The notes under the pieces are model-generated. The model ran no database searches. It was not told where the DNA came from and saw only the letters and a program-made list of their open reading frames with translations. Shown in pieces: positions 6,686 to 14,604 of a DNA stretch of 64,000 nucleotides. The translations under genes were made by a program, and so were the position numbers. Source of the DNA: an uncultured Flavobacteriaceae bacterium (lineage in GTDB: Bacteria; Bacteroidota; Bacteroidia; Flavobacteriales; Flavobacteriaceae); the NCBI GenBank assembly GCA_947502495.1, contig CANNAC010000005.1, positions 62,001 to 126,000 on the forward strand, read 5' to 3'. Position 1 is the first letter of the stretch. Each line of letters begins with the position of its first letter.

Positions 6686-7120
6686 ATGACGAATAATTAC
6701 TCCATTGATTGCACCCTCTTAATTGATGACGATAAAGTTATCAATTTTTACAACGAAAAAATTGTAAACAGACATAATGATTTTGGACAAGTAACTTCTG
6801 TTAATAGTGGACAAAACGCATTAGATTATTTAAAAGATGCCAAGAATGGATTAATATCAAAACCAGATTTAATATTTCTAGATATTAATATGCCTGCTAT
6901 GAATGGTTGGGAATTTTTAGAAGAATTTAATAAAATTGATCCTAACTTCACGAGTTCTATTAAAGTTATTTTATTGACTACGTCTAATAATCCAGATGAT
7001 TTTGAACGTTCTAAAACAATTAAAATAATTTCAGATTTTATTAATAAGCCACTAACCGCAGATATTTTAGACCACGTTAAGCAAAATCATTACATATTAG
7101 CTTCTAGTAAAAAAACATAA
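6686..7120 (+). CDS. Stand-alone response regulator, Rcp1-like
   Basis: 144 residues comprising only a CheY-like receiver domain. The acidic pocket is D-D-D at 14-16, the phospho-acceptor Asp66 is in L-D-I-N-M-P, a Thr/Ser pair near 98-100 ends beta4, and Lys121 is in I-N-K-P-L. There is no output domain. Single-domain regulators with the L-D-I-N-M-P motif belong to the Rcp1 type that works with phytochrome-like kinases of the S-H-D-L-K-E-P-L class. Exactly such a kinase is encoded 2.8 kb downstream, with a TonB receptor between them, so the three are read as one pathway (inference). Confidence 0.88.
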   Translation: MTNNYSIDCTLLIDDDKVINFYNEKIVNRHNDFGQVTSVNSGQNALDYLKDAKNGLISKPDLIFLDINMPAMNGWEFLEEFNKIDPNFTSSIKVILLTTSNNPDDFERSKTIKIISDFINKPLTADILDHVKQNHYILASSKKT

Positions 7121-7200
7121 ATTTTCTCCTTACTTTATAAAGCTTTTTATACTTGAAGTATTTACTTACAAGTAATTATTTTTTCTTAATTTAGTATTGC

Positions 7201-9930
7201 ATGTTAAAACTAAATAATTCATTTACATATCTCCATAAAAGTTCTTTATTTTTCTTGACTATATTACTTTTTACCTTTTCTGCATTCTCGCAGAATAAAG
7301 CAAAAATAACAGGAACGATATCGGATCAATTTGGAAGTCTTCCTGGTGCTAAAATTAGCATTGAAGGCTCTAATACATCTACGACTAGTGATGTAAATGG
7401 AAATTATGTTTTACACATTGAAGAAGGCGATGTTGTTATTCAGGTAGCTTTTATTATGTATAAAACGGCAACCAAATCGGCACACATTAAAGCTGGTGAA
7501 GAAGTGGTTTTTGATTTTATTTTAGAAACTGGTTTTTCTATAGAACAACCTGTTTCATTAGGTTCTAGAGCAAAACCAAGCTCCCTTTTAAAAACAACAG
7601 CACCTGTAGATATTATTTCTCCGCAAGATATTACGAACTCGCCGCAAATAGAGTTAAGCCACATATTACATTATTTAGTACCTTCTTTTCATTCTACAAA
7701 CCAAACCGTATCTGATGGAACAGATCATATAGATCCTGCAACCTTAAGAGGTCTTGGTCCAGATCAAATATTAGTATTAGTAAATGGTAAACGTAGACAT
7801 AACAGCTCCCTTTTAAATGTGAATGGAACCGTTGGAAAAGGAACGGTAGGTACCGATTTTAATGCAATTCCTGTAGCATCTATTGAAAGAATAGAGATTT
7901 TAAGAGATGGAGCAACCTCACAGTATGGATCGGATGCTATTGCAGGTGTAATTAATATTATACTAAAAAAACAAACCCAGTCTATAGATGTACAAGGACG
8001 CGCAGAACAAACTACGGCAGGAGATGGTTTTACCACTTACTTTTCGGCTAATTTTGGTTTTGAAGTAGGAAAAAAAGGATTTATAAACATTACAGGAGAA
8101 TATAGAAATAGAGAAGCATACAATAGAGCTGGTGATTATAATGGTTTAGTATATTCTAATGATCCAGATGAAGATGCAGACTTAATTGCTGCAAATAATT
8201 TTTATGACCAAAATGATTATTCGGGAAAACGAGTCATGGAAATTGGTAATGCTTCCACACAAAATCTTGCACTTTCGTTTAATGGTGAATTTCCTATTTC
8301 TAATAATTCTTTATTTTATTTTCATGGAGGAAGAAATTATAGAGAAGGAACATCAAAAGGTTTTTATAGATTTCCAAATGAAGTAGATCGTGTTGTTCTC
8401 GAACTATTTCCAGATGGTTTTTCTCCCGAAATATTAACAGACATACAAGATGATGCAATTTCATTAGGTTTTAGAGGTGAGAAAAATGAATGGAATCTAG
8501 ATTTTAGTCATACTATTGGTATTAACACTTTAGATTACACGGTTAATAATTCTAATAATGCCTCCTTAGGTATTACGTCTCCTCGTACTTTTTATTCTGG
8601 TGGTTTTTCTTATAAACAAAACACTTCAAACCTAGATGTCTCTAGAGCATATGATTGGTTAGATGGCGTAAATATTGCTTTTGGTGCAGAATTACGTGTA
8701 GAAAATTATAACATTATTGCTGGTGAAGAAGATTCTTATCTGGATGGAGACAACACCTATATAGATAGTGATGGTATAGAACAACAAAGTATTGCTGGCG
8801 CTCAAGTATTTCCAGGTATTCAGCCCGAAAATGAATTAAGCCGATTTAGAACCAACAGTTCTGGATATATAGATATAGAAGTAAATACATCTAAAGAAAC
8901 ATTACTAAAAGCTACTGCTAGATATGAAGCTTATAACGATTTTGGAGCCCAATTTATTTGGAAACTTTCAGGAAGATATAAAATAACCGAAGATTTAAAT
9001 TTTAGGTTAGGTTTATCTACAGGATTTAGAGCGCCATCGCTACACCAAGTATATTTTCAAAGTATAAGTACACAGTTTATTGATGGAGAAATTGTACAAG
9101 TAGGAACTTTTAATAATGAAAGCGCCGTTGCTAAAGAAGCTTTTCAAATTAAAAACTTAAAACCAGAACTTTCCAACCACTTTAACGCAGGTTTCTCTGG
9201 TAAACTAGCTAAAAACTTATCCTTCACAGCAGATTATTACAATATCAAAATTAAAGATAGAATTGTCCTTTCTGGACGATTTGATGAAGGCTACGAAGCA
9301 ACCCTAGAACCATTTAATGTTGGTGCTGCTCAATTCTTCTCTAATGCAATAGATACAAAAACCATTGGTTTAGATGTGGCTGTACATTATAAAAACAAAA
9401 TTGGTAATGGTGAGTTAAACGCATCTTTAGCAGGGAATTTAAAACAAACCGAAGTCATCGCTCTTAATAAAGTTTCCGATTTTTTAGAAGGTCAAGAAAG
9501 CACTTTATTCAACCGTGAGGATATAGCGCGAGTAGAATTTGGGCAACCAAATTACAAAGTAAATTCTATCATATCCTATCATTTTGATAAATACAGAATA
9601 CAATTAGGAAATACCTTTTTTGGAAAAGTAAAATATGTAAACGCAGAAGATGGTGTTCAAGAAAACTGGATATTAAATGAATTTTCTGGAGAACTAGAAA
9701 CTAGAGACCAAACATTTTCTTCTAAATTAATAACAGATTTAGCGCTATCTTACACCTTTGAAAAAATATGCAATATCACACTTGGAGGAACAAATATCTT
9801 TAATGTGTATCCAGATAAACACACACACTCTGCCAATACCGAAAATGGTAATTTTATTTATAGCAGAAGAGTGCAGCAATTTGGTGTTAAAGGCTCTAAT
9901 TATTATGTTAGATTTTTATTAAAACTATGA
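7201..9930 (+). CDS. TonB-dependent receptor linked to a YfiR-type kinase
   Basis: 909 residues. The signal peptide is about 1-31 (ends F-S-Q). A CarboxypepD_reg-like domain (about 35-115) is typical of Bacteroidota TonB receptors. The plug domain (about 125-255) holds the motifs L-R-G-L-G-P-D-Q-I-L-V-L-V-N-G-K-R and I-E-R-I-E-I-L-R-D-G-A-T-S-Q-Y-G-S. The beta barrel fills the rest. The plug's V-N-G-K-R-R motif is common in receptors for siderophores and small ligands. No SusD partner is adjacent, so a glycan system is unlikely. The stop codon overlaps the kinase start by 4 nt (ATGA), giving translational coupling. The ligand is unknown; it may be a signal as well as a nutrient. Confidence 0.9.
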   Translation: MLKLNNSFTYLHKSSLFFLTILLFTFSAFSQNKAKITGTISDQFGSLPGAKISIEGSNTSTTSDVNGNYVLHIEEGDVVIQVAFIMYKTATKSAHIKAGEEVVFDFILETGFSIEQPVSLGSRAKPSSLLKTTAPVDIISPQDITNSPQIELSHILHYLVPSFHSTNQTVSDGTDHIDPATLRGLGPDQILVLVNGKRRHNSSLLNVNGTVGKGTVGTDFNAIPVASIERIEILRDGATSQYGSDAIAGVINIILKKQTQSIDVQGRAEQTTAGDGFTTYFSANFGFEVGKKGFINITGEYRNREAYNRAGDYNGLVYSNDPDEDADLIAANNFYDQNDYSGKRVMEIGNASTQNLALSFNGEFPISNNSLFYFHGGRNYREGTSKGFYRFPNEVDRVVLELFPDGFSPEILTDIQDDAISLGFRGEKNEWNLDFSHTIGINTLDYTVNNSNNASLGITSPRTFYSGGFSYKQNTSNLDVSRAYDWLDGVNIAFGAELRVENYNIIAGEEDSYLDGDNTYIDSDGIEQQSIAGAQVFPGIQPENELSRFRTNSSGYIDIEVNTSKETLLKATARYEAYNDFGAQFIWKLSGRYKITEDLNFRLGLSTGFRAPSLHQVYFQSISTQFIDGEIVQVGTFNNESAVAKEAFQIKNLKPELSNHFNAGFSGKLAKNLSFTADYYNIKIKDRIVLSGRFDEGYEATLEPFNVGAAQFFSNAIDTKTIGLDVAVHYKNKIGNGELNASLAGNLKQTEVIALNKVSDFLEGQESTLFNREDIARVEFGQPNYKVNSIISYHFDKYRIQLGNTFFGKVKYVNAEDGVQENWILNEFSGELETRDQTFSSKLITDLALSYTFEKICNITLGGTNIFNVYPDKHTHSANTENGNFIYSRRVQQFGVKGSNYYVRFLLKL

Positions 9931-11744
9931 TAGTAATTACTACTAAATCTTCTCTACGTTTAAAAGCTACTCTAGCTTTTTTGTTCTTTTGTTTTCTTTT
10001 TAATGCTACTGCACAATCTCAAGAATCTAATAGTGAAGAGATCAAACGTTTACAACGAAGTATCTTTATTTTTAATTTTGTACAACAAGTAAGTTGGTCT
10101 AACCTTGATAATCTTGATCAATTTAAAATTGGAGTTCTTGGTCCCGATAGAACGATTATTGACTTAAAATCTTTATCCTTAAAACGAAGAATTTTTAATA
10201 AACCTGTGCAAGTTGTCAATTTTAATGGTATAAACGACATAGGAAATATTCAAGTGCTCTATGTTAATAATCATTATAATTATGACGTAAACCACATTCT
10301 AAACAAAATAGCAAATAAAAATATTTTACTCATTACAGAAGATTATAACTATAATGCTTCCATGATTAACATGGTTAATGTTGATAATTCTTTTGAATAC
10401 GAAATAAACAGAAATAGCCTAGAGCGAGAAGGTTTTCAAACTGCTGAAAGTTTAGCTAGCCATGCGATAACTTCTTCCCAAAAGTGGAAACTACTTTATA
10501 AAGACGTCAGTAAAAGTTTAAATCAAACAAAAGACACTTCTGCCTTACAAGAAGTCATTATTAAAAATAGTGAAAAAGAAATTCTTGATAAAACAAAAAC
10601 GATTCTAGATAAAAACAATGTAATAGACACTATCTCTGTTAAATTGAATGACCAGAAAAACTGGATAAATCAATTAAATCAGTATAATAAAATACAAAAC
10701 AAACAGATAGAAGATAAAATTGCAATAGAAAAGCAATTAGAGCAAATTATAAATTCACAAATAGATACCTTAAAATCGCAAAGCGAAACGATAAGAGAAA
10801 GTAACGAAAAAATTAAAATTCAGAATGATTTTCTAACTACCTTATATCAAGATATTGAAAAAAAGCAAGGCATTCTAAACGAAAATGATAGTCAAATAAG
10901 CAAACTAAAATTATTTAATTATTTATTAGCAGCATTAGCTTTGTTAACGCTTATTGCATTTTATAGCATCTATAGAATGTACATTTCTAATAAAAAATAC
11001 CTGAAGATATTAAAACAAAAAAGCGCTGTTATTTATAAGCAAACACAAAAATTAGCCTCTCAAAATAAAGAGCTAGAACAATTTGCTTACATCACTAGTC
11101 ATGACCTTAAAGAACCTCTAAATACCATCTCCGGACTAATTGTCTTACTACTCGATGAATACGAAGATAAATTAGATGAAGACGGACAAATGAGTTTAAA
11201 CTTTATTAATGAATCTAGTTTAAGAATGAAATCCCTTATCGATTCCCTTTTAGACTATTCTAGATTAGGAAAAATTAAAGAGTACAACGCCATACATACT
11301 TCCAACTTAATTGAAGCTATAAAAACAGATTTGGGTAGTATGATAAATAAATCTAATGCAAAAATAACCACTAAGCATTTACCAATAATCACTGGTTCGG
11401 ATGTAGAAATACGCTTATTATTTCAAAATTTAATAAGTAACGGTATTAAATTTATAGATCCAAACACTACGCCTAACATAATGATTTCATGCATTAAAAC
11501 CGAAGATGAAGAATTGCATAAATATTGGCAATTTGCGGTCACAGATAATGGTATTGGAATCCCCGAAAATTATCAAGATAGAATCTTTGCTATCTTTCAA
11601 CGATTACATAATAGAGAGAAATACGAAGGAACAGGAATTGGTTTAGCACACTGCAAAAAGATTGTAGAATCGCACGGCGGAAAAATTTGGTTGAAATCTA
11701 AAGAAGGCATCGGAACCACTTTTTATTTTACCATACCAGTGTAA
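9927..11744 (+). CDS. Histidine kinase with periplasmic YfiR domain
   Basis: 605 residues. A signal/anchor segment (about 10-30, ends A-T-A-Q) leads into a YfiR/DUF4154-like periplasmic domain (about 42-190, with F-I-F-N-F-V-Q-Q-V-S-W). A long coiled coil (about 205-325) and one membrane helix (about 330-350) follow. The cytoplasmic part holds a HisKA dimer domain with phospho-acceptor His392 in S-H-D-L-K-E-P-L-N-T, and an ATPase domain with the N box, D-N-G-I-G-I and G-T-G-I-G-L-A motifs. It should autophosphorylate and pass phosphate to a receiver protein; the only one nearby is at 6686-7120. The gene overlaps the TonB receptor gene, so the YfiR domain may read the receptor's state or its ligand. 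Confidence 0.9.
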   Translation: MIVITTKSSLRLKATLAFLFFCFLFNATAQSQESNSEEIKRLQRSIFIFNFVQQVSWSNLDNLDQFKIGVLGPDRTIIDLKSLSLKRRIFNKPVQVVNFNGINDIGNIQVLYVNNHYNYDVNHILNKIANKNILLITEDYNYNASMINMVNVDNSFEYEINRNSLEREGFQTAESLASHAITSSQKWKLLYKDVSKSLNQTKDTSALQEVIIKNSEKEILDKTKTILDKNNVIDTISVKLNDQKNWINQLNQYNKIQNKQIEDKIAIEKQLEQIINSQIDTLKSQSETIRESNEKIKIQNDFLTTLYQDIEKKQGILNENDSQISKLKLFNYLLAALALLTLIAFYSIYRMYISNKKYLKILKQKSAVIYKQTQKLASQNKELEQFAYITSHDLKEPLNTISGLIVLLLDEYEDKLDEDGQMSLNFINESSLRMKSLIDSLLDYSRLGKIKEYNAIHTSNLIEAIKTDLGSMINKSNAKITTKHLPIITGSDVEIRLLFQNLISNGIKFIDPNTTPNIMISCIKTEDEELHKYWQFAVTDNGIGIPENYQDRIFAIFQRLHNREKYEGTGIGLAHCKKIVESHGGKIWLKSKEGIGTTFYFTIPV

Positions 11745-11750
11745 CAAACA

Positions 11751-12542
11751 TTACTTTGGGGGCTGTTGAAAACAAACGGAAAGCATCGCATATAATTCTG
11801 GATGCTTTTGTTTAAAAAGCTTTGGTCTTTCAAAAAAATACTCTGAGGCTACTGCAAAAAATTCAATTTCGCTTGTCCCTCCATATTTTCTAATATCCGA
11901 TGCATCGTTATTAATAGCTTCCATTTCTTTGTGCATTAATCCCAACCAAGGCGCAATATATTCTTTACCAAGAAAAAACGAAGGAATACCATCGGTTTCC
12001 CCATCCATTTTATCTAATAAATGTACAAACTCATGCACTGGTGTATTGTGTTTATCGGTTTTGTTATTAAAGGCTAATCGGATTGCCTTTTTAGAGAGGA
12101 TCATTTGCTTTTCAAAACGACCTGTTCCCACCATTCCAAGAATTTGTTTATTTTCATCTTTATCTGAAAACTGTAAATCCGCATTAAAACTATCGGGATA
12201 AACAATAATACCCGTTAAGTTATTATAGCTCCAATTGGAAAACCCAAATACAGGAATAACACCACTAGAAGCAATTAGTATTTTATCTAATTCTTCTATT
12301 TCTGTATCTACACCTTCTATATGTATTTCACTTAAAAAAAGCATGATTCGTTTTCTAAATATTGCTCGATTCTCGGGAGTTAGGTTTTTATAAAACAGCA
12401 CTTTTTCCATTAAAATAGCATGCCAATGTTTTGGCGTTTCTTGTACCTTTTTAGCTTTCATAATATAAAAAGCATAGCAGACAAAAATGACAAAGAGTAT
12501 AAAAATCAGTGTGTAGATCATGTTCTTAAATTGTATTTGCAA
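11751..12542 (-). CDS. mtfA: MtfA-family zinc peptidase
   Basis: 263 residues. An N-terminal membrane helix (about 8-28) is followed by the MtfA (peptidase family M90) domain with the zinc site H-E-F-V-H-L-L-D at 170-177 and the further family motif K-M-D-G-E-T-D-G at 178-185. The E. coli relative is a cytoplasmic aminopeptidase that binds the sugar repressor Mlc; the membrane anchor here is a common flavobacterial variation. It is convergent with the kinase gene with 6 nt between them. Its substrate in this organism is unknown. Confidence 0.85.
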   Translation of the reverse strand: MQIQFKNMIYTLIFILFVIFVCYAFYIMKAKKVQETPKHWHAILMEKVLFYKNLTPENRAIFRKRIMLFLSEIHIEGVDTEIEELDKILIASSGVIPVFGFSNWSYNNLTGIIVYPDSFNADLQFSDKDENKQILGMVGTGRFEKQMILSKKAIRLAFNNKTDKHNTPVHEFVHLLDKMDGETDGIPSFFLGKEYIAPWLGLMHKEMEAINNDASDIRKYGGTSEIEFFAVASEYFFERPKLFKQKHPELYAMLSVCFQQPPK

Positions 12543-12604
12543 AATATTCTATTTTTTAGAGAATAAAAAAATATACGATCCCTTATCTTCGTAAAAAAAA
12601 CAAA

Positions 12605-13261
12605 ATGTTAAAAGCGGTTTTATTTGATATGGATGGTGTTATTGTAGACACAGAACCACTACACCATAAAGCGTATCACAACATGTTTAACGACTACAAC
12701 ATACATGTAGATAAAGCTTTATACGAAAGCCTTACCGGACAGTCGACAAAAAATGTTTGTAAAAAATTATGTAATCATTTTAATTTGAACGTAAACGCAA
12801 ATGAACTTGTGGATAGAAAAAGATATCATTTTAAAGATCTTTTTTTTAACGATCCTAGCCTAAAATTGATAGATGGTGTGCATGACATTATTAAAGAGTA
12901 TCATAAAAACGGAATCACCTTAGTACTTGCGTCCTCTGCTTCTATGCTTACTATTAACAATGTGTTTACTAAATTTGATTTAGACCAATATTTTATTGCT
13001 AAATTAAGTGGAGCAGATTTAAAAGCATCTAAACCGCATCCCGAAATATTTATAAATGCTGCAGAAGCTTCCGGATTTAACAGAAAGGAATGTTTGGTAA
13101 TTGAAGACTCTACTAGCGGCATTAAAGCAGCCTTTGATGCGGGAATTTATTGTATTGGTTATGATAGCTTAAACTCTAAAAACCAAGACTATTCTTTAGC
13201 AAACAAAGTAGTATCCAATTTTAATGAGATACCTTTTGAGAAGGTTAAGAATTTAGTGTAG
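12605..13261 (+). CDS. HAD phosphatase, beta-phosphoglucomutase-like
   Basis: 218 residues. Motif I is D-M-D-G-V at 8-12, with the nucleophile Asp8 and acid/base Asp10. Motif II is near S-S-A-S (about 103-106). The Lys of motif III lies in S-K-P-H-P-E (about 140), and motif IV is E-D-S-T-S-G-I (about 159-165). A helical cap sits between motifs I and II. It belongs to the PGMB/GPH-like subgroup that dephosphorylates or isomerises small sugar phosphates in the cytoplasm. The T-G-Q-S-T motif in the cap fits a phosphatase more than a true mutase. A partial -7 match (TATCTTCG, 12584-12591) lies just upstream. The exact substrate is unknown. Confidence 0.82.
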   Translation: MLKAVLFDMDGVIVDTEPLHHKAYHNMFNDYNIHVDKALYESLTGQSTKNVCKKLCNHFNLNVNANELVDRKRYHFKDLFFNDPSLKLIDGVHDIIKEYHKNGITLVLASSASMLTINNVFTKFDLDQYFIAKLSGADLKASKPHPEIFINAAEASGFNRKECLVIEDSTSGIKAAFDAGIYCIGYDSLNSKNQDYSLANKVVSNFNEIPFEKVKNLV

Positions 13262-13318
13262 AACGATACAATCATTTATGTATTTGCTTCTAAAAAAGGA
13301 ATGCATTCTCTATAAGTC

Positions 13319-13359
13319 AAGCATTATAATTTTATTTAACCTTAAAAATCATAATGCTT
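13319..13359. terminator. Possible bidirectional hairpin between convergent genes
   Basis: AAGCATTAT (13319-13327) pairs with ATAATGCTT (13351-13359), and AT-rich flanks extend the stem imperfectly. It is the only hairpin between the HAD gene and the convergent nuclease-fold gene. The T tract is weak. Confidence 0.4.
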
Positions 13360-13376
13360 AACAACAGATAATTCTA

Positions 13377-14141
13377 TTATTTTATATACTTATTCAGTAT
13401 ATTTTTAAGAAGTCTTACATCTTTATCCTTTTCGCGACTTAGGTTCTTTTTAGAATCACATTCAAATAAAGAATAATCAATTTCTATGAAATGGATTTCC
13501 TTTTTTTCAAGAACATCTCTTCGTCTTTTATTGTACTTTTTTATTTGTTCTCCTCTGGTAATACCACTTACGGTCATCACATCTAGTTTTTCTAAATGTT
13601 CCTTCGTTTGATTTTGCTTTTCTGAAAATTCAACAACTAAGTTAGCACCTTCATAAAAGGCAGCTAGAGGTAATTTTGTTCTTGTTTTTCCTTTTTTATG
13701 CATATCTCCAAACAAAAATGAAAAGGTATGTTTACGTGAGGCTTTTTCTTTAAGTATATCGTCACAAAGATCTAAAATGTAGAATTCATCACTATTCTCT
13801 CTAACTTCTTTAGATCTTTCTTTTTTAGAAACAGTACTACTAGCTTCATTTTCTGGAAACGTAGCTCCTTCTCTTACCAAATACCAATAAACAGCAGTTT
13901 CTGTTCGCTCTGCATGAACAGAAGGTATAGTATCTAAGGCATTGTCTTTATCTAAAGTTCTTAATACTTTTCTAAGCGGTAAGCCTTTTTTCTGATCCTT
14001 AGTAAAAACACCAGCTTCAATTAAATCGAACATGATGTCTTTTGCAGGAATCCAATCTTTATCTGTATTCTTACTAAAGTAATTCTCTATTACCTTATTT
14101 ATTTGCGTAACTCTGTCTTCGCTATTACTTCTTTTCTCCAT
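13377..14141 (-). CDS. Winged-helix protein with PD-(D/E)XK-like C-terminal fold
   Basis: 254 residues from the ATG at 14139-14141; an upstream in-frame ATG at 14208-14210 would add a hydrophobic stretch unlike the rest. Residues about 10-92 look like a winged-helix domain (D-W-I-P-A-K-D-I ... V-Y-W-Y-L-V-R-E-G). Residues about 95-120 are a charged linker. Residues about 137-228 match the layout of an endonuclease-like domain: F-S-F-L-F-G-D, L-P-L-A-A-F-Y (157-163), L-V-V-E-F-S-E-K-Q (168-176) and a closing strand I-H-F-I-E-I-D-Y. In related proteins I recall, the second block reads L-P-x-D-A-Y, so the metal-binding Asp is replaced by Ala here. It could be an inactive nuclease or a different binder. 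Family assignment is by eye only. Confidence 0.6.
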   Translation of the reverse strand: MEKRSNSEDRVTQINKVIENYFSKNTDKDWIPAKDIMFDLIEAGVFTKDQKKGLPLRKVLRTLDKDNALDTIPSVHAERTETAVYWYLVREGATFPENEASSTVSKKERSKEVRENSDEFYILDLCDDILKEKASRKHTFSFLFGDMHKKGKTRTKLPLAAFYEGANLVVEFSEKQNQTKEHLEKLDVMTVSGITRGEQIKKYNKRRRDVLEKKEIHFIEIDYSLFECDSKKNLSREKDKDVRLLKNILNKYIK

Positions 14142-14604
14142 GATTATTACTTTTATATTACTTGCATGGACTGCAAATAAAACGGCTGCAAGATAAGTCA
14201 ATAATATCACGAAATAATTATACTACCTATTTAATTCTGTACTAAATATGATATGCGCTTTCTTCTAATCGTATTAAACTTTTTAGCCTTCCATAAATAA
14301 CAGCTATTTGTGCATGCGCTTCTTTTAAATTTAAACCCCACTTTAATATAAAATAATTCATAAAAACAGTTTTGGTATTTCACATAAGAATAGCCTATAT
14401 GTTAGACCGATGAAAAACGTCATACATCGCATTACAAAAAGCTTTAAAGAGTAATTAAGTCGTTTAACGATTAAATTCTTTATGAAGCAGAACTCCGTAT
14501 ATTTTTGTCACTCTCATTAAGATTAATAGCAAATTATTTAATGAATAAGATTTAGTCATGGTATTACACCGATGGCTTGACCTACTATGCAAATAATCGC
14601 TATT
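14142..14604. other. 463-bp intergenic region
   Basis: A gap between divergent genes. It holds one 39-codon minus-strand reading frame (14242-14361) and a -7-like TATTTTTG at 14500-14507 on the plus strand, about 100 nt before the adhesin start. It also has an imperfect CGATG/CATCG inverted repeat near 14409-14430. I see no RNA gene. Confidence 0.5.
14242..14361 (-). CDS. Possible small ORF (39 aa)
   Basis: ATG at 14359-14361 and TAG at 14242-14244. The product begins MNYFILKWGLNLKEAHAQ and is amphipathic and helical, with no signal peptide. Codon choice looks protein-like, but there is no clear promoter or family match. It may be a remnant of a longer gene or chance. Confidence 0.25.
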   Translation of the reverse strand: MNYFILKWGLNLKEAHAQIAVIYGRLKSLIRLEESAYHI

